Below are positions 34,401-44,059 of a stretch of DNA of 64,000 nucleotides, in pieces; the stretch's first letter is position 1, and the number at the start of each line of letters is the position of its first letter. The notes below the pieces were generated by a model. The model did no database searches. It was not told the origin of the DNA and saw nothing but the letters and a program-made list of their open reading frames with translations. Both the position numbers and the translations under genes were made by a program. The stretch is from positions 2,264,501 to 2,328,500 of the forward strand of contig NC_081823.1 in assembly GCF_030704535.1 (NCBI RefSeq), given 5' to 3'. This DNA comes from Vitis vinifera (Eukaryota > Streptophyta > Magnoliopsida > Vitales > Vitaceae).

Positions 34401-36751
34401 GCCTCTGCGTACGATTTTGCTGTAGAAGATTTACCGCCGGCCCTCACTTCCTGCAGCTCCATTCGTCGACCCACCAACTCTTCCATTTGATGAATCATTT
34501 CCGCCATAGCCATCCATCCTCTTTTGTCTCTCCTACCTCTTGGTAAGAAGATGCAAAAGGTTTCCGTTCCAGATCCGCAACCCCCAGCCTTAGAAAACCA
34601 CCCGCTCTGTTGGATCCCCGCACCAAAGTGAAACGCTTACCTCTATCTCTCCACTCCATTTCCCATCTCCCTTCGCTTTCATCTCGTATACAGTGGATTA
34701 GCCCCTTCTTGAAAAGCCCTAAGCTCTCCAGCCCTAATCGAATCCATGTCGAGACCCCCCGCTTCTTTTCCATGATGAGGATCTGACGACTGCCTTTCCT
34801 CCCATCCAGTGCAAGCTCGAAGGTCTTGGATTCCACCGTGAAGCTTCGCCGTCGACTCGCCTCGCCGATCTCATCATCATCGCTGTCGCACGCGCTTACA
34901 CTCTCCCTCACGCCCCCTCTCTCTCTCTCTCATTCTCTCTCTCCTAACTATAGATTACAGCTAACTATGTTGTCCTAGTCTATCATTTAGTCCTGAGTTG
35001 CACATTGCAACTTTCAAGATCATGTATCAAATCTCACTGTTCCTCTAAATACTGAAGCAAAAAAATGTAGATGAAATTTATAAATATGATTTTAATTCAA
35101 ATTGATCAAAATATAAGATAAAACCTCCTCTCCTTATTCAGTCCAACCTCTTTGAGATATGGGGTCCTATTAAGTCAAGGGTAAGAGGTTCTGTGATCTA
35201 TACAAAGAATAAAAGACTTTATAAACACATTGTTTTAAATGAATAATCATAAATTCACTTTGGAATCAACCACCCTACAGGAAGAAAGAATTGTGCCTTC
35301 AATACTGAGGAGGAAAAACGTATATATTCAGAAACACCATCAAGAAAATATTAGAACACACTACTTTTTTCTTACGAGATGCTACACATGAGATTTATCT
35401 TTATAATTGGACAATGTCCAACCAAAACTTCATTTTTTGGTCCACATGACATCCAAGCACAGTTTCATCGTTTGCTTTATAAATAAGCACAAAAATAACA
35501 TACCCAAACAGCTTCCCTGAATTGACGTAATAATGGATGGCTTTGTGGAGCAAAAGAGGAACTGGCCTTGAGCTTTGCAACCTCATCCTCAAATAACTTC
35601 TTAAAATCAGTTAACTGCACTTGAAAACAGACTTAGGTCAAGAACGTGATAAAAAATAATTCACTCAACAAATAGGGGATAGCCTGTGAATAAAAGAAAG
35701 AATTCCAATACCTCAGGCCTGGGTTGGTGCTCATTTCCAACAGACTGAATTGCAGCTGAAAATTGTGTACAGTCTTCTGATGTTCCCAATAACTCAACAA
35801 CGGCATCTTCAAGCTCTTTCACCTGCAATAGCCAATAAGATTCAATCATCAGCATCTTAAACTAGGATTCATTTGTTAAAACTATGAATTCATACAAAAT
35901 CCCAACAAGCTAGGGTTCATAACAATCTTCAAACTATGGCTTCTTGATTAAACTATGAATCTATCAAAAATTTAAAACATTAAAGGAGATCACTATTTAG
36001 AAAAAGCTTCAATTTTTTTTTTTTTTTTTTTATATCATCAATTTAAAACTAAGAATCTCCAAATGCTCCCCTGCCCCCTAAAAGACTATGGTCTGTCAGA
36101 ATCCTCAAACCAGGATTTACCAATTATAGTTAACTTATCTAAAATCCTAAAAACTAGGGCTTTTCATCAGCTTCAAAGAAATTCTATCTAAAATTACAAA
36201 AACTTGCGTTTATTAAAATATCACAAACAGCTCTTTATCAATTAAATAGGGAGTTTATCAAGAATTCCAAAAGCAATAAGCTTCCAAAGTTCCAAAACCA
36301 TCCATTTGATTGCTCACGAAAGCGCGGGAAAACAAAGAAAATGAAATTCTTCACCTACATTCTCTTTCCAGTAAGTAAATAAGATACAAGGAGCCTAACT
36401 TTCCAGTTTCTTTCTCTTTCCTACGTTTTCTCGTCGACCAAACAGACTTCAACTAAAAAAAACGAAATATAAAAAAAATACCATCTGAGACTGGCCGTCC
36501 CTCTCCAAATCAACCGCCACTTCCTTCATCAGAATCATAGCCTTTCGAATTTCCTGTAACCAAAAATTCCACAAAAGCGAAACTTAATCACTCTCACACA
36601 TTACCAAAAATACAAGAAGATGGGATGGAGCTAGGGTTTGGGGAGTTACAGCAATGAGAGATTGGTTATCGGAGTAGAGAGTGGAAGCGGCGTTCCTGAG
36701 TCTTCCGGGGACGCCATTGTCGCGGGAAGCAGCAGCGGAGGTCGACGCCAT
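25401..36751 (-). CDS. MMS21: SUMO E3 ligase MMS21/HPY2 (NSE2), 7 exons, 261 aa
   Basis: Exons, in reading order: 36751-36650, 36553-36482, 35822-35712, 35614-35504, 28331-28192, 25743-25658, 25564-25401. All are GT..AG and sum to 786 nt in frame. The N-terminal half is helical and binds SMC5 in this family. The C-terminal half is an SP-RING: TCPLSGRPV (Cys163), then Cys182, His184, Cys204 and Cys209, spaced C-x-H...C-x4-C as in yeast Mms21, where these four bind zinc. The end is acidic (DDDDDEEEEDD). The protein is the SUMO ligase of the SMC5/6 complex; in Arabidopsis (At3g15150) it controls meristem cell cycle and endoreduplication, and that role is taken from the family. Intron 4 is 7.2 kb because it carries a LINE; intron 5 (2.4 kb) carries a TRIM-like relic. 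The closest sequences known to me are about 250 aa. Confidence 0.93.
27645..27923 (+). mobile_element. TRIM-like LTR relic in MMS21 intron 5
   Basis: A right terminal repeat at 27841-27923 begins TGTTAAG and ends GGTTAACA. A diverged left copy at about 27645-27734 shares ATTCC, AAGCTT, GGG and CTAACA in the same order. Directly after the left copy comes AGGTATTAGAGCTTTGG (27735-27751), close to the tRNA-Met primer binding site TGGTATCAGAGC. A purine-rich GTGAGGATGGC stands before the right copy, in the place of a polypurine tract. There are about 106 bases between the repeats, too few for coding, which fits TRIM elements. The left boundary and target duplication are uncertain. Confidence 0.55.
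29013..32660 (-). CDS. LINE ORF2: endonuclease, reverse transcriptase, zf-RVT (1215 aa)
   Basis: A single open frame with an ATG at 32660. Residues 1-230 are an apurinic-type endonuclease: SWNVRG, the catalytic QETK, GGDFN and SDHFPIVL. The reverse transcriptase follows (about 470-760), with DKAPGPDGF, LIPKK, DFRPISLL, the polymerase core FADD near 690 and GLRQGDPLSPYLF. The C-terminus has a zf-RVT module (about 1057-1110) with CFLCGCEEENVNHILLHC. No RNase H domain is seen, which is common in plant L1 elements. This protein nicks target DNA and copies the element's own RNA at the break. No stop or shift interrupts it, so the insertion is fairly young. Its ATG overlaps the ORF1 stop as ATGA. 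Confidence 0.93.
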   Translation of the reverse strand: MKLKIISWNVRGANDSSKRKIIKNYIRSQRVDIMCIQETKIQEMSEGIVRSLGTGRFLEWRALNAEGAAGGILICWDKRVLEILEWEEGHFTLSCRFKIMENGVTWVFTGVYGPFTKMEREGMWEELGAVRGLWDDPWCLGGDFNITLFQQERSSQRRITSAMRRFAETVDELELVDMPLQGGAFTWNGGLNNQVWARLDRFLVSPTWLEMFNGATQIRLSRPISDHFPIVLEGGGIRRGPTPFRFENMWLKVEGFQDVVRAWWQGIDVRGSASYRLATKMKEIKKRLKVWNKEVFGRLETNKATALEQIVFWDRVESERTLTVEEAELKKGAKDSFKKWVLLEEAHWRQHSRETWLREGDRNTGFFHRMASAHRRNNAMGRIKVNGEWLVEEQEVKEGIVNSFQQLLTEDMVWQADIGNIQVGCISQQDAECIEVPFEETEIHSALMEMNGDKAPGPDGFSVAFWQNAWAFAKEEIMEMFKEFHEHNTFVRSLNNTFLVLIPKKSGAEDLGDFRPISLLGGLYKLLAKVLANRLKRVIGKVVSSAQNAFVMGRQILDASLIANEVIDSWQKRKEKGLICKLDIEKAYDSINWNFLMKVLQKMGFGNKWVGWMWSCVSSAKFSILVNGVPAGFFPSTRGLRQGDPLSPYLFVMGMEILDVLIRRAVEGGYLSGCNIRGGSRTSLHISHLFFADDTIVFCEASKDQVSHLSWILFWFEAASGLRMNLAKSEIIPVGEVEEILELAAELGCRVGSLPSHYLGLPLGVPNRASSMWDGVEERVRRRLALWKRQYISKGGRITLIKNVLASMPIYQMSIFRMPKSVAKRVEKIQRDFLWGGGNLGGKIHLVKWDVVCTEKRNGGLGLRRIATLNRALLGKWTWRFACERDNLWKQVISTKYGQEDYGWRAKKVSGAAGVGVWKEIMKESEWCWENLAFLVGKGSKIKFWKDSWCTDTPLSQCFNHLFVLAVHRDASIEEMWDHHSGQGDWNLVFVRDFNDWELDMVGDLLRTLRGHRPSLEDDSVKWRQGRNGLFRVKEAYRMLDKPNATLFPARGIWMDRVPTKVSFFAWEATWGKVLTLDKLQIRGVQLPNCCFLCGCEEENVNHILLHCIVTRVLWDIIFGLLDIKWVLPETVKEVLTSWRGSFVGKKRKQIWKSIPLCIFWTVWKERNRLAFRGGVVNVQRLKNSFVCNLWNWAKVYLGEEALSLIGFLEWMAST
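32657..34911 (-). pseudogene. LINE ORF1 (DUF4283/gag-like), broken
   Basis: Three open stretches cover ORF1: about 34911-34495, 34513-34229 and 34228-32657. The first two are in different frames and overlap at about 34495-34513, next to a GGATGGATGG repeat, so a small insertion or deletion is likely. The second and third share a frame and are parted by one TAG (34229-34231). The middle part (RALLEFEDKREAYRV, then WVRIFGLPVSLW and KKIGEECGGFVEIDE) has the DUF4283-type pattern of plant LINE ORF1 proteins that bind RNA; the C-terminus is Lys/Glu-rich. The 5' end has no ATG in the open frame near 34911, so either the start lies upstream in the GA-rich tract or the element is truncated. Confidence 0.8.
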
Positions 36752-37214
36752 TGTTCTAGTTCCTCAAACCTCACCGAAACGCACCGTTTTGAACCAGAAT
36801 GCACTTGGAATGGGCTTTTACATTTGAGCCCAAAAGCCCAAGACCCGTATATTCCTTGAAAATTTGCAATCCAATTTTGAAATTTTCGAAATTTTTGAAA
36901 TTAAGTTTAATTTGTGTAATTATGATTAAACCAACAATCATATAAGAAAGACAAAATAATTAATAAATAAACAAAAACATAATAATCATTAGAGTTCATC
37001 ATGAAAAATTGATACAAACATACAAAAACCGAGACTCATTTTCTTAAAATTACTCTCGCAAATTAATTAAATTTTCAAATGAGGGTTTTTTTTTTTTTTG
37101 TCATAGACTCAGTGCAATGTTCTACAATTATTATTTACAAAATTAAAGACATTCATGCATTGAGCCTCATAAAAAAGTCGGTTAATAATAACGATACATT
37201 TTCGATGAGTCTCA
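36752..37214. other. Intergenic DNA between MMS21 and HD-Zip genes
   Basis: The first 100 bases above 36752 hold the MMS21 5' UTR and promoter. The rest is AT-rich, with a T-run at 37087-37099, and holds the 3' UTR of the HD-Zip gene. Nothing else is recognisable. Confidence 0.5.
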
Positions 37215-37700
37215 TTAAACCCAATTTGATCCATCTACACCCATCAAAGACGCATAGAGATTTTCGAATTGAAATTCCTCGTTATTCTCCAAAGTGCTAC
37301 CTCCCTCATCGCAAGAAATACTAGAGAGTACAGTAGAAACAATAGGAGGAGGATTAGGGTTTGCATAGTTCAAAGCATGCAACATCTCATGCGCCTTCTC
37401 CAACTCCCCTTGGAGTCTTATGACATCTCTCTCGAGTCTCCTTTTTTCGATCAAGGCATGCTCTAGCCTTACTCTAATCACATTATAGTCAAGCTCCAAG
37501 TTCTGCGTCTTCCATCGCGCTCGCTTGTTTTGATACCAAATAGCGACTTGTCTAGGCGGCACTCCAAGCTCCCGCGCGAGGTGGAGCTTGCGCTCGGGCT
37601 CAAGCTTCTTCCCATGGTCGAAGCTTGTCTCTAGAAGCCTCACTTGGTCTTGAGTTAGCCTCTTCTTGTGTTTTTGGTGTTGGGAATGGAAAGCATCCAT
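37215..37700 (-). CDS. HD-Zip class I transcription factor, ATHB-52-like (161 aa)
   Basis: A single exon encodes a homeodomain (about residues 10-66: [13 protein letters not shown] ... [15 protein letters not shown]) followed at once by a leucine zipper (heptads in LELDYNV ... [19 protein letters not shown]). These factors bind pseudopalindromic CAATNATTG sites as dimers in the nucleus. The short tail after the zipper is acidic with aromatic residues ([12 protein letters not shown]), like an activation region. The start at 37700 is the first ATG of the open frame. A TATA box (37818-37826) sits about 120 bases upstream. The recognition helix has Tyr where the family normally has Phe (WYQN). 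Short length and sequence fit the ATHB-52/54 subgroup; in Arabidopsis HB52 acts in auxin, ethylene and light responses. Confidence 0.9.
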   Translation of the reverse strand: MDAFHSQHQKHKKRLTQDQVRLLETSFDHGKKLEPERKLHLARELGVPPRQVAIWYQNKRARWKTQNLELDYNVIRVRLEHALIEKRRLERDVIRLQGELEKAHEMLHALNYANPNPPPIVSTVLSSISCDEGGSTLENNEEFQFENLYASLMGVDGSNWV

Positions 37701-37817
37701 GCTTGGAGCTCGGAGCTCGAACCTTGAAGCTTTGAACTCAATGAAAATGGAGATAGGGTTGGATACAAGAGAGAGAAAAACAAAGATGGGGGTTGTGACT
37801 TGCCTATCATATGCCAA

Positions 37818-37826
37818 TTTTATAAA
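37818..37826 (-). promoter_or_regulatory. TATA box of the HD-Zip gene
   Basis: TTTATAAAA on the minus strand, 118 bases upstream of the ATG at 37700. Transcription would start near 37790, leaving a leader of about 90 bases. This also shows that coding sequence does not begin further upstream. Confidence 0.6.
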
Positions 37827-39624
37827 CCAATTTTAAAGGATTTCAAGGGCTGCAGACTTCACATTTGAGCGTGCCCTTCACGTGGAAATGGTCCTACTCA
37901 GCCATGCAAGTGGTAAACCTTGTCTACTATACATGTTGGACTAGTATATAATAAAATTTTTGCTTTTTAATTAACTATTAATATACTTATACTAAACAAG
38001 CTCCAAAGATGCATGAACTTAGAGTTTTCTTTTGTTTTCTTTTTATTTTTCTTTGTTGTCACTTTAGTCTCAATTATCCTATCCTTTATAGATAATCATT
38101 CATGTTTATTATAAAGAATTGTATATGTTGGAAAAGTGTTAGATTTGATGATTGAGAGCTAAGAATGGTGATCCTTGGAGAAGAAGTTGTTTGAGGAGAA
38201 TTAATTAATGGATGCTTTGAATGTTTACTTTGTTGAATTCATTGGTGAAATTAAGTCTTTTTTTACATCATTGATTAGACATTAATTTCAATTTTTTTTA
38301 TTTTTTTGAGTTTAATGTTCATAAGGTTTTAGGAATTAAAGTTTACGGATAATAGGTGATTGAAATTGATATCTTGAGTCTAACTTGTCTTTATCTGATC
38401 AAACAATTCAATGTGTAAAGATATTTATTTGACTTCAACTTCAGACTCTTAACGCGATTTATTCATGTGTGAGGAAAAAATCGAGATTAGTGTTAGTTTT
38501 TCCACAAATGTGATGTTAGAAGTAGAATTTTAATCAATTAATTAATTTTCAAAATGATAAAATTATTCTTATTTCAATTAAACCATTTTAAATTGTAGTT
38601 TTTAAATGTACAATCAATCATACAACAAAAATAACTATTAATTTTAATTCTTTCATCGACAAATAAAAAAATAAAATTTAAAGAAAATAGAGCTCTCATT
38701 CACAAAATCATCAATAGTTGCATACCATTGATGTTCATTTATCTCTATGAATTTGTCTCATAGTGTTTTTAAAACACAATTTTGTATTAAAAAATGTTTT
38801 TTTAAAGAAAAATCAACGTCTGATAAAATTTAGAAAATATTTTTGAGAAATTAAAAAATCACTTATTAAAAATATTTTAAAAAAATACTTTTAATAAAAG
38901 CACTTTCCAAACACGCTAACATGTGAAAACATTTGGTGGGGTTTCTTCCTTTTCAATACTATAATATATGCCTACACAAGTCTTAATTTTTTTTTTGCCA
39001 TGAATCTTACTTGAAGGTGATTTTTTTATATACTTATGCACTTTTTTATCATAACACCATGACACATTTCAATCTCTCTTTAGCATAAGATATTTATTGT
39101 TCACCTACTCTATTCTTGTCAACTAAAATTTTGTCATTGGTAGGTGACATTAGCCACAATACATCTTCCTATTTGTCAAACAATTAAATTTATATATAAT
39201 TAACATAGTTAAATTAGAGAAAATTAATGACAACACCGTGATTAATATATGTTAATTTTCGGGTGTCGTGTGAAATATACGTGTTTTTCTTTTGATTATT
39301 TCATTAATCAAGATCATCTCTAGATTAATTTCTTTATTTGAGTTGATTAAGACTTTTCAAAACTATAATCTAGAAGCTTCAAACTATATGTTCCAATTCA
39401 TAAATTAAAAGGGTTTCTATCTCCCTATTCCATGTCCTTTGAATTAGACTCGTGCCCCTTGACTGAGACATTTCACCTTTCCCCAATATTAAAATAAGTA
39501 TAAGGACTATTTCACCTATATATAAAAAAGTTTCTAAAGTATTTTTTATATTTTTAACTATTATTCAAAATATTAAAATAATAATCAAGAAACACTTTAA
39601 AATTGTTCTAAAAAACTAAAGATC

Positions 39625-39990
39625 TAGTAATTGTCTTCGAAAATAATTCTGAAAAATAATTTTTAAAAATAGTTTTTGAAAACCATTTTTTGATTTTTGT
39701 AGAATAAAAATATGTTGAAAACGGAAAATGTTTTTAACTTTTTAATATTTTTAAATATATTTTATAAATAAATTTTAAATCTAATGTTTTATTTTTAATT
39801 ATTTTATATATTTATATAATTATTTTTTTAAATAATAGAAAATAACTAAAAGATGTTTTTTGAGAACCTTATTTCTATTCTTAAAAACAAAAAATAGAAA
39901 ATAATTTTTTTATTGTCAAAAGTGCTTTCTATTTTTTTATTATGAAAAACAAAAAAACTGTTTTAAAAAATAGTTTCCAAATAGGTCTTA
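39625..39990. repeat. MITE-like element, family 2 (TAGTTTTTGAAAA type)
   Basis: The left side contains AATAGTTTTTGAAAACCATT and the right side its rough inverse, ending TAGTTTCCAAATAGG. The same plan recurs at 40676-40912, 43688-44059, 47806-48200 and 55678-55946. The interior is non-coding and A/T-rich. Confidence 0.45.
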
Positions 39991-40561
39991 AAAAACACTT
40001 TTTTAATTAAAAATTTATCAATTGAGTTTGCCAAATTAGGAAACTATTTTTAAAAATAGTTTCATAAAATATACCCTGAGATTTTTCTATTACCATTCAC
40101 ATACTTCAAGTGTTTTTTTTTTTGTAAGTGTATAATCATATTCTCATGCTACTAGACAAAAACATAAAATAAAAAAAAATAAAAAAATATTTAAAAAACA
40201 TATAATTAAATATGCCATATGAAAAAGGGTGACGGGCAGGTAGATTGGACCCTCATCATGAACCCTCTTTTGTCATCAAAGTGGAAATAAATTATACACC
40301 ACAGTGGCCCATGGCTGCATCATACTTTTGACCAATATTTCTTCACCCATTGTCCCTTTCTTTGATGGTATTTTGATAGTAAAAATAAATTAAATAAAAA
40401 AATAAAAAAAATGAGCCACTCACTTGCATGGCCTCTTCTTCCCGTACTTAGAATGGAATGCAAATTTGGAATTATCTCCTGTCTCTCACAAGTGGGAAAT
40501 TTTGACCCCCACTTGGCCTTGGACCATGACCATGACCATGAGAGATTGAGAGCTCGAGTGA

Positions 40562-40670
40562 ATATATAGAGAGAGAGAGAGGGTGATTAGGGTTTCTTTG
40601 AAACCCACAAGAAAACTAGGGTAGAGGGTGATTATATAGAGAGAGAGGGTGATTAGGGTTTCATTGAAAG
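40562..40670 (+). repeat. Short direct repeat, about 38 bp, two copies
   Basis: ATATAGAGAGAGAGAG followed by GGTGATTAGGGTTTC and TTTGAAA occurs at about 40562-40603 and again at 40633-40669 with one base change and fewer GA units. It appears to be a local duplication. Confidence 0.8.
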
Positions 40671-40675
40671 GTTTG

Positions 40676-40912
40676 ATTATATTTTTTGAAATTTATTTTT
40701 AAAAATTGTTTTTAATCATGTCTTCATTTTGTTGTTAAAAATTCGTAAAAACAATTCATGCTTGTTCTTTAAAAATTGTTTTTCATTTTATTTTATTTTT
40801 AAAATTTGTTTTCGGAGAACAACAATTAAACAGTGTTAGAAAATTTTAAAAACAGTTTTTTATTTTTAAAAATAGAAAATTGTTTTTGAATCACATGCCC
40901 AAACAGACTCTA
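40676..40912. repeat. MITE-like element, family 2
   Basis: The left end reads TTTTTTGAAATTTATTTTTA and the right end, reversed, reads GTCTGTTTGGGCATGTGATT, the loose inverted plan of this family. It is decayed and the boundaries are approximate. Confidence 0.35.
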
Positions 40913-41350
40913 GTTACTTTATTTTATTTTTTTATTCTTTAATTTTGACCATATGGTTGAATTAAATACAAAATTTAATGTAATTAGGGGAAACTAAAAT
41001 AGTTTTTAGAAATATTTTCATTTTAAAAAATGAAATAAAGAACAAATTGAAACACTCTTTAATAGGAAGTGATTGCATTTTTTAAAAACACGTGGAAATT
41101 TGAAATAGGTTTAGACAATAATTTTAAAAGCTAAAATTTTTTAATTTCAATTTGAGTTTTTATATGCATGGATAATTTTATTAAAAGAACTTTAAGTTAA
41201 AATAGAGAATAAGGTGGAAATAGGGTCTATATGGTAAAAGTCTCTTTTTGTCATCTTTAATAAATTTATTTATATAAAAGAGGCTTTTATATTTAATAAA
41301 CTTTTATGATAATAATATTTTTTTTTTTTTGAAATTATAACTTGAAGTAA

Positions 41351-41806
41351 GTGGGTATTTGATAAACCAACTTAATAACTTAAAGTGGCTTAATAACTTA
41401 ATTTAAGTTATTAAGAAAATTAAGTATTGATAAAATAACCTAGTGGTATGACTTAAAATAAAAAACAATTTTAAATAATAAGTAAAAATAATTAACTTAT
41501 TTTTAAGTTTATATCTTTATTTTATATTTTTATCATCATTTTGTTCTAATTACTTCCATAATTTTTTTTCCTACTCCATGACACCATCATTGTTATTCGA
41601 TTTCCTTTATCATAATTATAATTTATAAAACTAAATATATTAATTTGATAATTTAAAATAAATTTTAAGTTAATTTTATCAAATAACCTTAATACTTAAA
41701 ATAAAAATTAAGTAATAAGTTTTAAATCAATAACTTAAATATAATTTAACTTTAAGTCAACGTAAGTCATCAAGTAACAAACATTAAATTTTATCAAACA
41801 CCCCAC
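41351..41806. repeat. MITE family 1, copy A (TIR GTGGGTATTTGATAAA)
   Basis: The left end GTGGGTATTTGATAAA matches the inverse of the right end GTGGGGTGTTTGATAAA. The interior has many TTAAGTTATTAAG and ACTTAAAATAAAA phrases shared with copies at 51640, 54475, 60415 and 60823. It is non-coding. Copy C shows a TAA target duplication, so a PIF/Harbinger-type origin is possible. Confidence 0.75.
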
Positions 41807-42214
41807 AAAGTTTCAACATGTTTTCTAGGTTGTTTTTTCTTGTTAGAAAAACACTATAGATTTTTAAATTTTCGTAGAAAAGCTACTAAATTTGCATTTA
41901 ATTATATAATATAATATATATATTTTATTTTTCTATTGTTGCTTGTTTAAACTTCTTTCATATCATATTCTAACCCATGACCCATTAAATTAATATATAT
42001 AAAATATAAGTGAGTTTCAACATTATTAAGCTTTAAAATAGTTAATCCAAATTTAGAATATGAACATGGAGATGATATTAATGTCAAGGATGCCATATAA
42101 ATAAAAAATTAATTTTTCTAAACGATAGGGTTTCTAGAATTTTCTTCTTTCCACCAACACTTTTTTATTAATTAATATTTTTAAATTAGAAAATTTAGAC
42201 AAAGAGGAGTGGAA

Positions 42215-42562
42215 ATGTTGGGTGACAAACCCTTCAAAACCCCTATTGAAGATGCAAGGGTTGTGACGTCAGGTCGTTTGGAGAGGGTGGAAGTGTTCCC
42301 CACTAGGCAGGTTATGATTGGTGGTTGGGAATGTTATGTTCATGCACCCGTGACGTTAGCATTTAGGGTTTGGAGAGATGGAAGAAAAATGAACAAGATT
42401 TGGTTGAATAATGAAGGAGGTTTCAACATCTTCCCACCAACTTATTCAAAGTGGTGGTGGCTTTTTCCGTTCAAATGCATGAACATTAATAAGTCAAGAG
42501 TCAAGGCCCTTGAGCTAGCCCTCAACTTGATTGTGTTGAGAAAAAAAGGGGAAAAAATATAG
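42215..42562 (+). CDS. Unrecognised ORF, 115 aa
   Basis: An ATG at 42215 opens 115 codons ending TAG at about 42562. The codon content is less AT-rich than the flanks, and the protein is Trp-rich (a W-R-D-G stretch, then YSKWWWLFPF). No signal peptide, membrane segment or domain is recognisable. The C-terminus is basic. It could be a real small gene, one exon of a larger gene, or a fragment of a lost gene. No neighbour suggests a job. A coding origin rests only on composition and length. Confidence 0.4.
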   Translation: MLGDKPFKTPIEDARVVTSGRLERVEVFPTRQVMIGGWECYVHAPVTLAFRVWRDGRKMNKIWLNNEGGFNIFPPTYSKWWWLFPFKCMNINKSRVKALELALNLIVLRKKGEKI

Positions 42563-43687
42563 TAAATAAAGATTGTTTATATTTTCATTCAATGATTTAG
42601 ATTTGAACTTGGACGAGACTAATTTAATACCTTAGATTTTTACAAATATTATCTAAAGAATAAAAATTAGTATATAACTTTAGGTGGAGAAAGAAATAAA
42701 TGAAAGAAACCACGAGCATAATGAGAAGTAAATCGTTACAACTTGCTTCACATTTTCAAAAAGAAAAAAAAATTCTATTATGTGTCAAGCTATCCTTTTC
42801 TTTCTTCTAGATCTTTCAAAATTTTGAATGTCTTAAAACATTCTTAGTCGTGGAATAAATTTGCTATTAGGAGGAAACTTTTCATCAATGATTTTTTGGA
42901 TTGCATGGGAAAGGTTCATGAAGGGATGAATTCTCCATTTCAATAAACGGAAAATTCATGTGAGATCAACAAGAGTCATGGAAAATTGTTTTTGTACATG
43001 TAAGCATGATTTGAGTTAGGACTACAAGCAGTTAAAAATGACGTATCTCTAAGGTTTTACACGTATTATGTTGAATTTGGATCGGATGATCTACTAGCTA
43101 GAAAATGAAAAATAAATTGTCAATCAAATTACAAATCATGATAGAATTTGAGGGAAACAAAAGAAGTGAAAGAAACTTGTTAATCAAGTTTGAGAGGTTT
43201 TACAAATTATGGTAGAATTTAAGGAAAACAAAAGAAAAAATAGTATAAGGAAAATTTGGGGTAGTTTCATACCTAAAAAAACAAAGTTATATTTTGTTAT
43301 TGCATGTTGAAACTCTAACTAAAGGAAAAAGATAATAAAAAAAATTAATTCATTAAAAAGATGAAATAATCATCATATTTGAAAATTTAACATTTCTCAT
43401 GTTTTTATTTGAAAAATAACATGTTTTTGACATAAATACTGGAAAATACCTTTTGTCATTTCTAGTATTTATGTGTAGTTTTAAAAGGAAATATTGTTTT
43501 TATAAGGAAAAAATGAGAGTATTTTTGTCAAAATGATGCCAAAAAAAATAGAGGATTAAATTTTCAAATATGAGTTTTCAATGATCCTTTTAATCAAATA
43601 ATAAAAATTATATAATGCTATGATGACATTTTTACTTAACTATATATCATTTCAGAAAAATAATTAATTCATTCCTCGAAATAGAGA

Positions 43688-44059
43688 TTAAGGATTTGCT
43701 TGGTAACTATTTTTGAAAAACAGTTCTAAAAAACAATTTTTAAGAATAGTTTTTGAAAATTGTTCTCTAATGTTTTGTAGAATAAATATATGTTTGAGAA
43801 CTTGACATATTTTAAACATGTTTTTTAATATTTTTGAATATGTTCTAAAAATAATTTTTATATTTAGTGCTTTATTTTTAATCATTCTATATGTTTGTAT
43901 AATTATTTTTTGAAATATTCATAAAAAAAATGAAAATAATATAAAGCAACTAAAAGATCTTCTTTAAAAACAAAAAACAGTTTTTAGTTACCGAATATGT
44001 TTTCTTGTTTTGAAAATTAGAAAATTATTATCGAAAACAGTTGTCAAACAAGCCCTAAG
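43688..44059. repeat. MITE-like element, family 2 (best copy)
   Basis: The left end TTGCTTGGTAACTATTTTTG pairs with the inverse of the right end, which reads GCTTGTTTGACAACTGTTTT. The interior is A/T-rich and non-coding. This copy defines the family ends. Confidence 0.65.

Larger units (their letters stand above)
28883..34945 (-). mobile_element. Nearly full-length L1-type LINE inside MMS21 intron 4
   Basis: The element runs from the GA-rich stretch near 34913-34945 (5' side on the minus strand) to an 18-base A-tail (T-run at 28883-28900). It carries a broken ORF1 and an intact 1215-codon ORF2, listed separately. Base composition is plainly less AT-rich than the intron around it. The 3' UTR has GTATACTCCCTGTATGC-type sequence like the shorter tails elsewhere in the window. 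It is in the same orientation as MMS21. I could not find a convincing target duplication, so the exact 5' end is open and may be truncated. Confidence 0.9.
37827..42214. other. Gene-free AT-rich region with MITE relics
   Basis: I see no gene in these 4.4 kb. It contains inverted-repeat elements at about 39625-39990, 40676-40912 and 41351-41806 (listed separately), a short direct repeat at 40562-40670, and many A/T runs. A partial copy of a TTTTAAAAA-rich element ends at CACTTTCCAAACACGC near 38920. Confidence 0.5.

Noticed and set aside
28883-34945. Target duplication of the large LINE
   Set aside because: Words such as GCTATATAACT and GCTAACTATGTT on the two sides are similar but not enough to claim.
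37701-37817. Longer N-terminus for the HD-Zip protein
   Set aside because: The upstream part has no ATG (it begins with TTG) and lies almost directly at the TATA box, so it would precede or include the transcription start.
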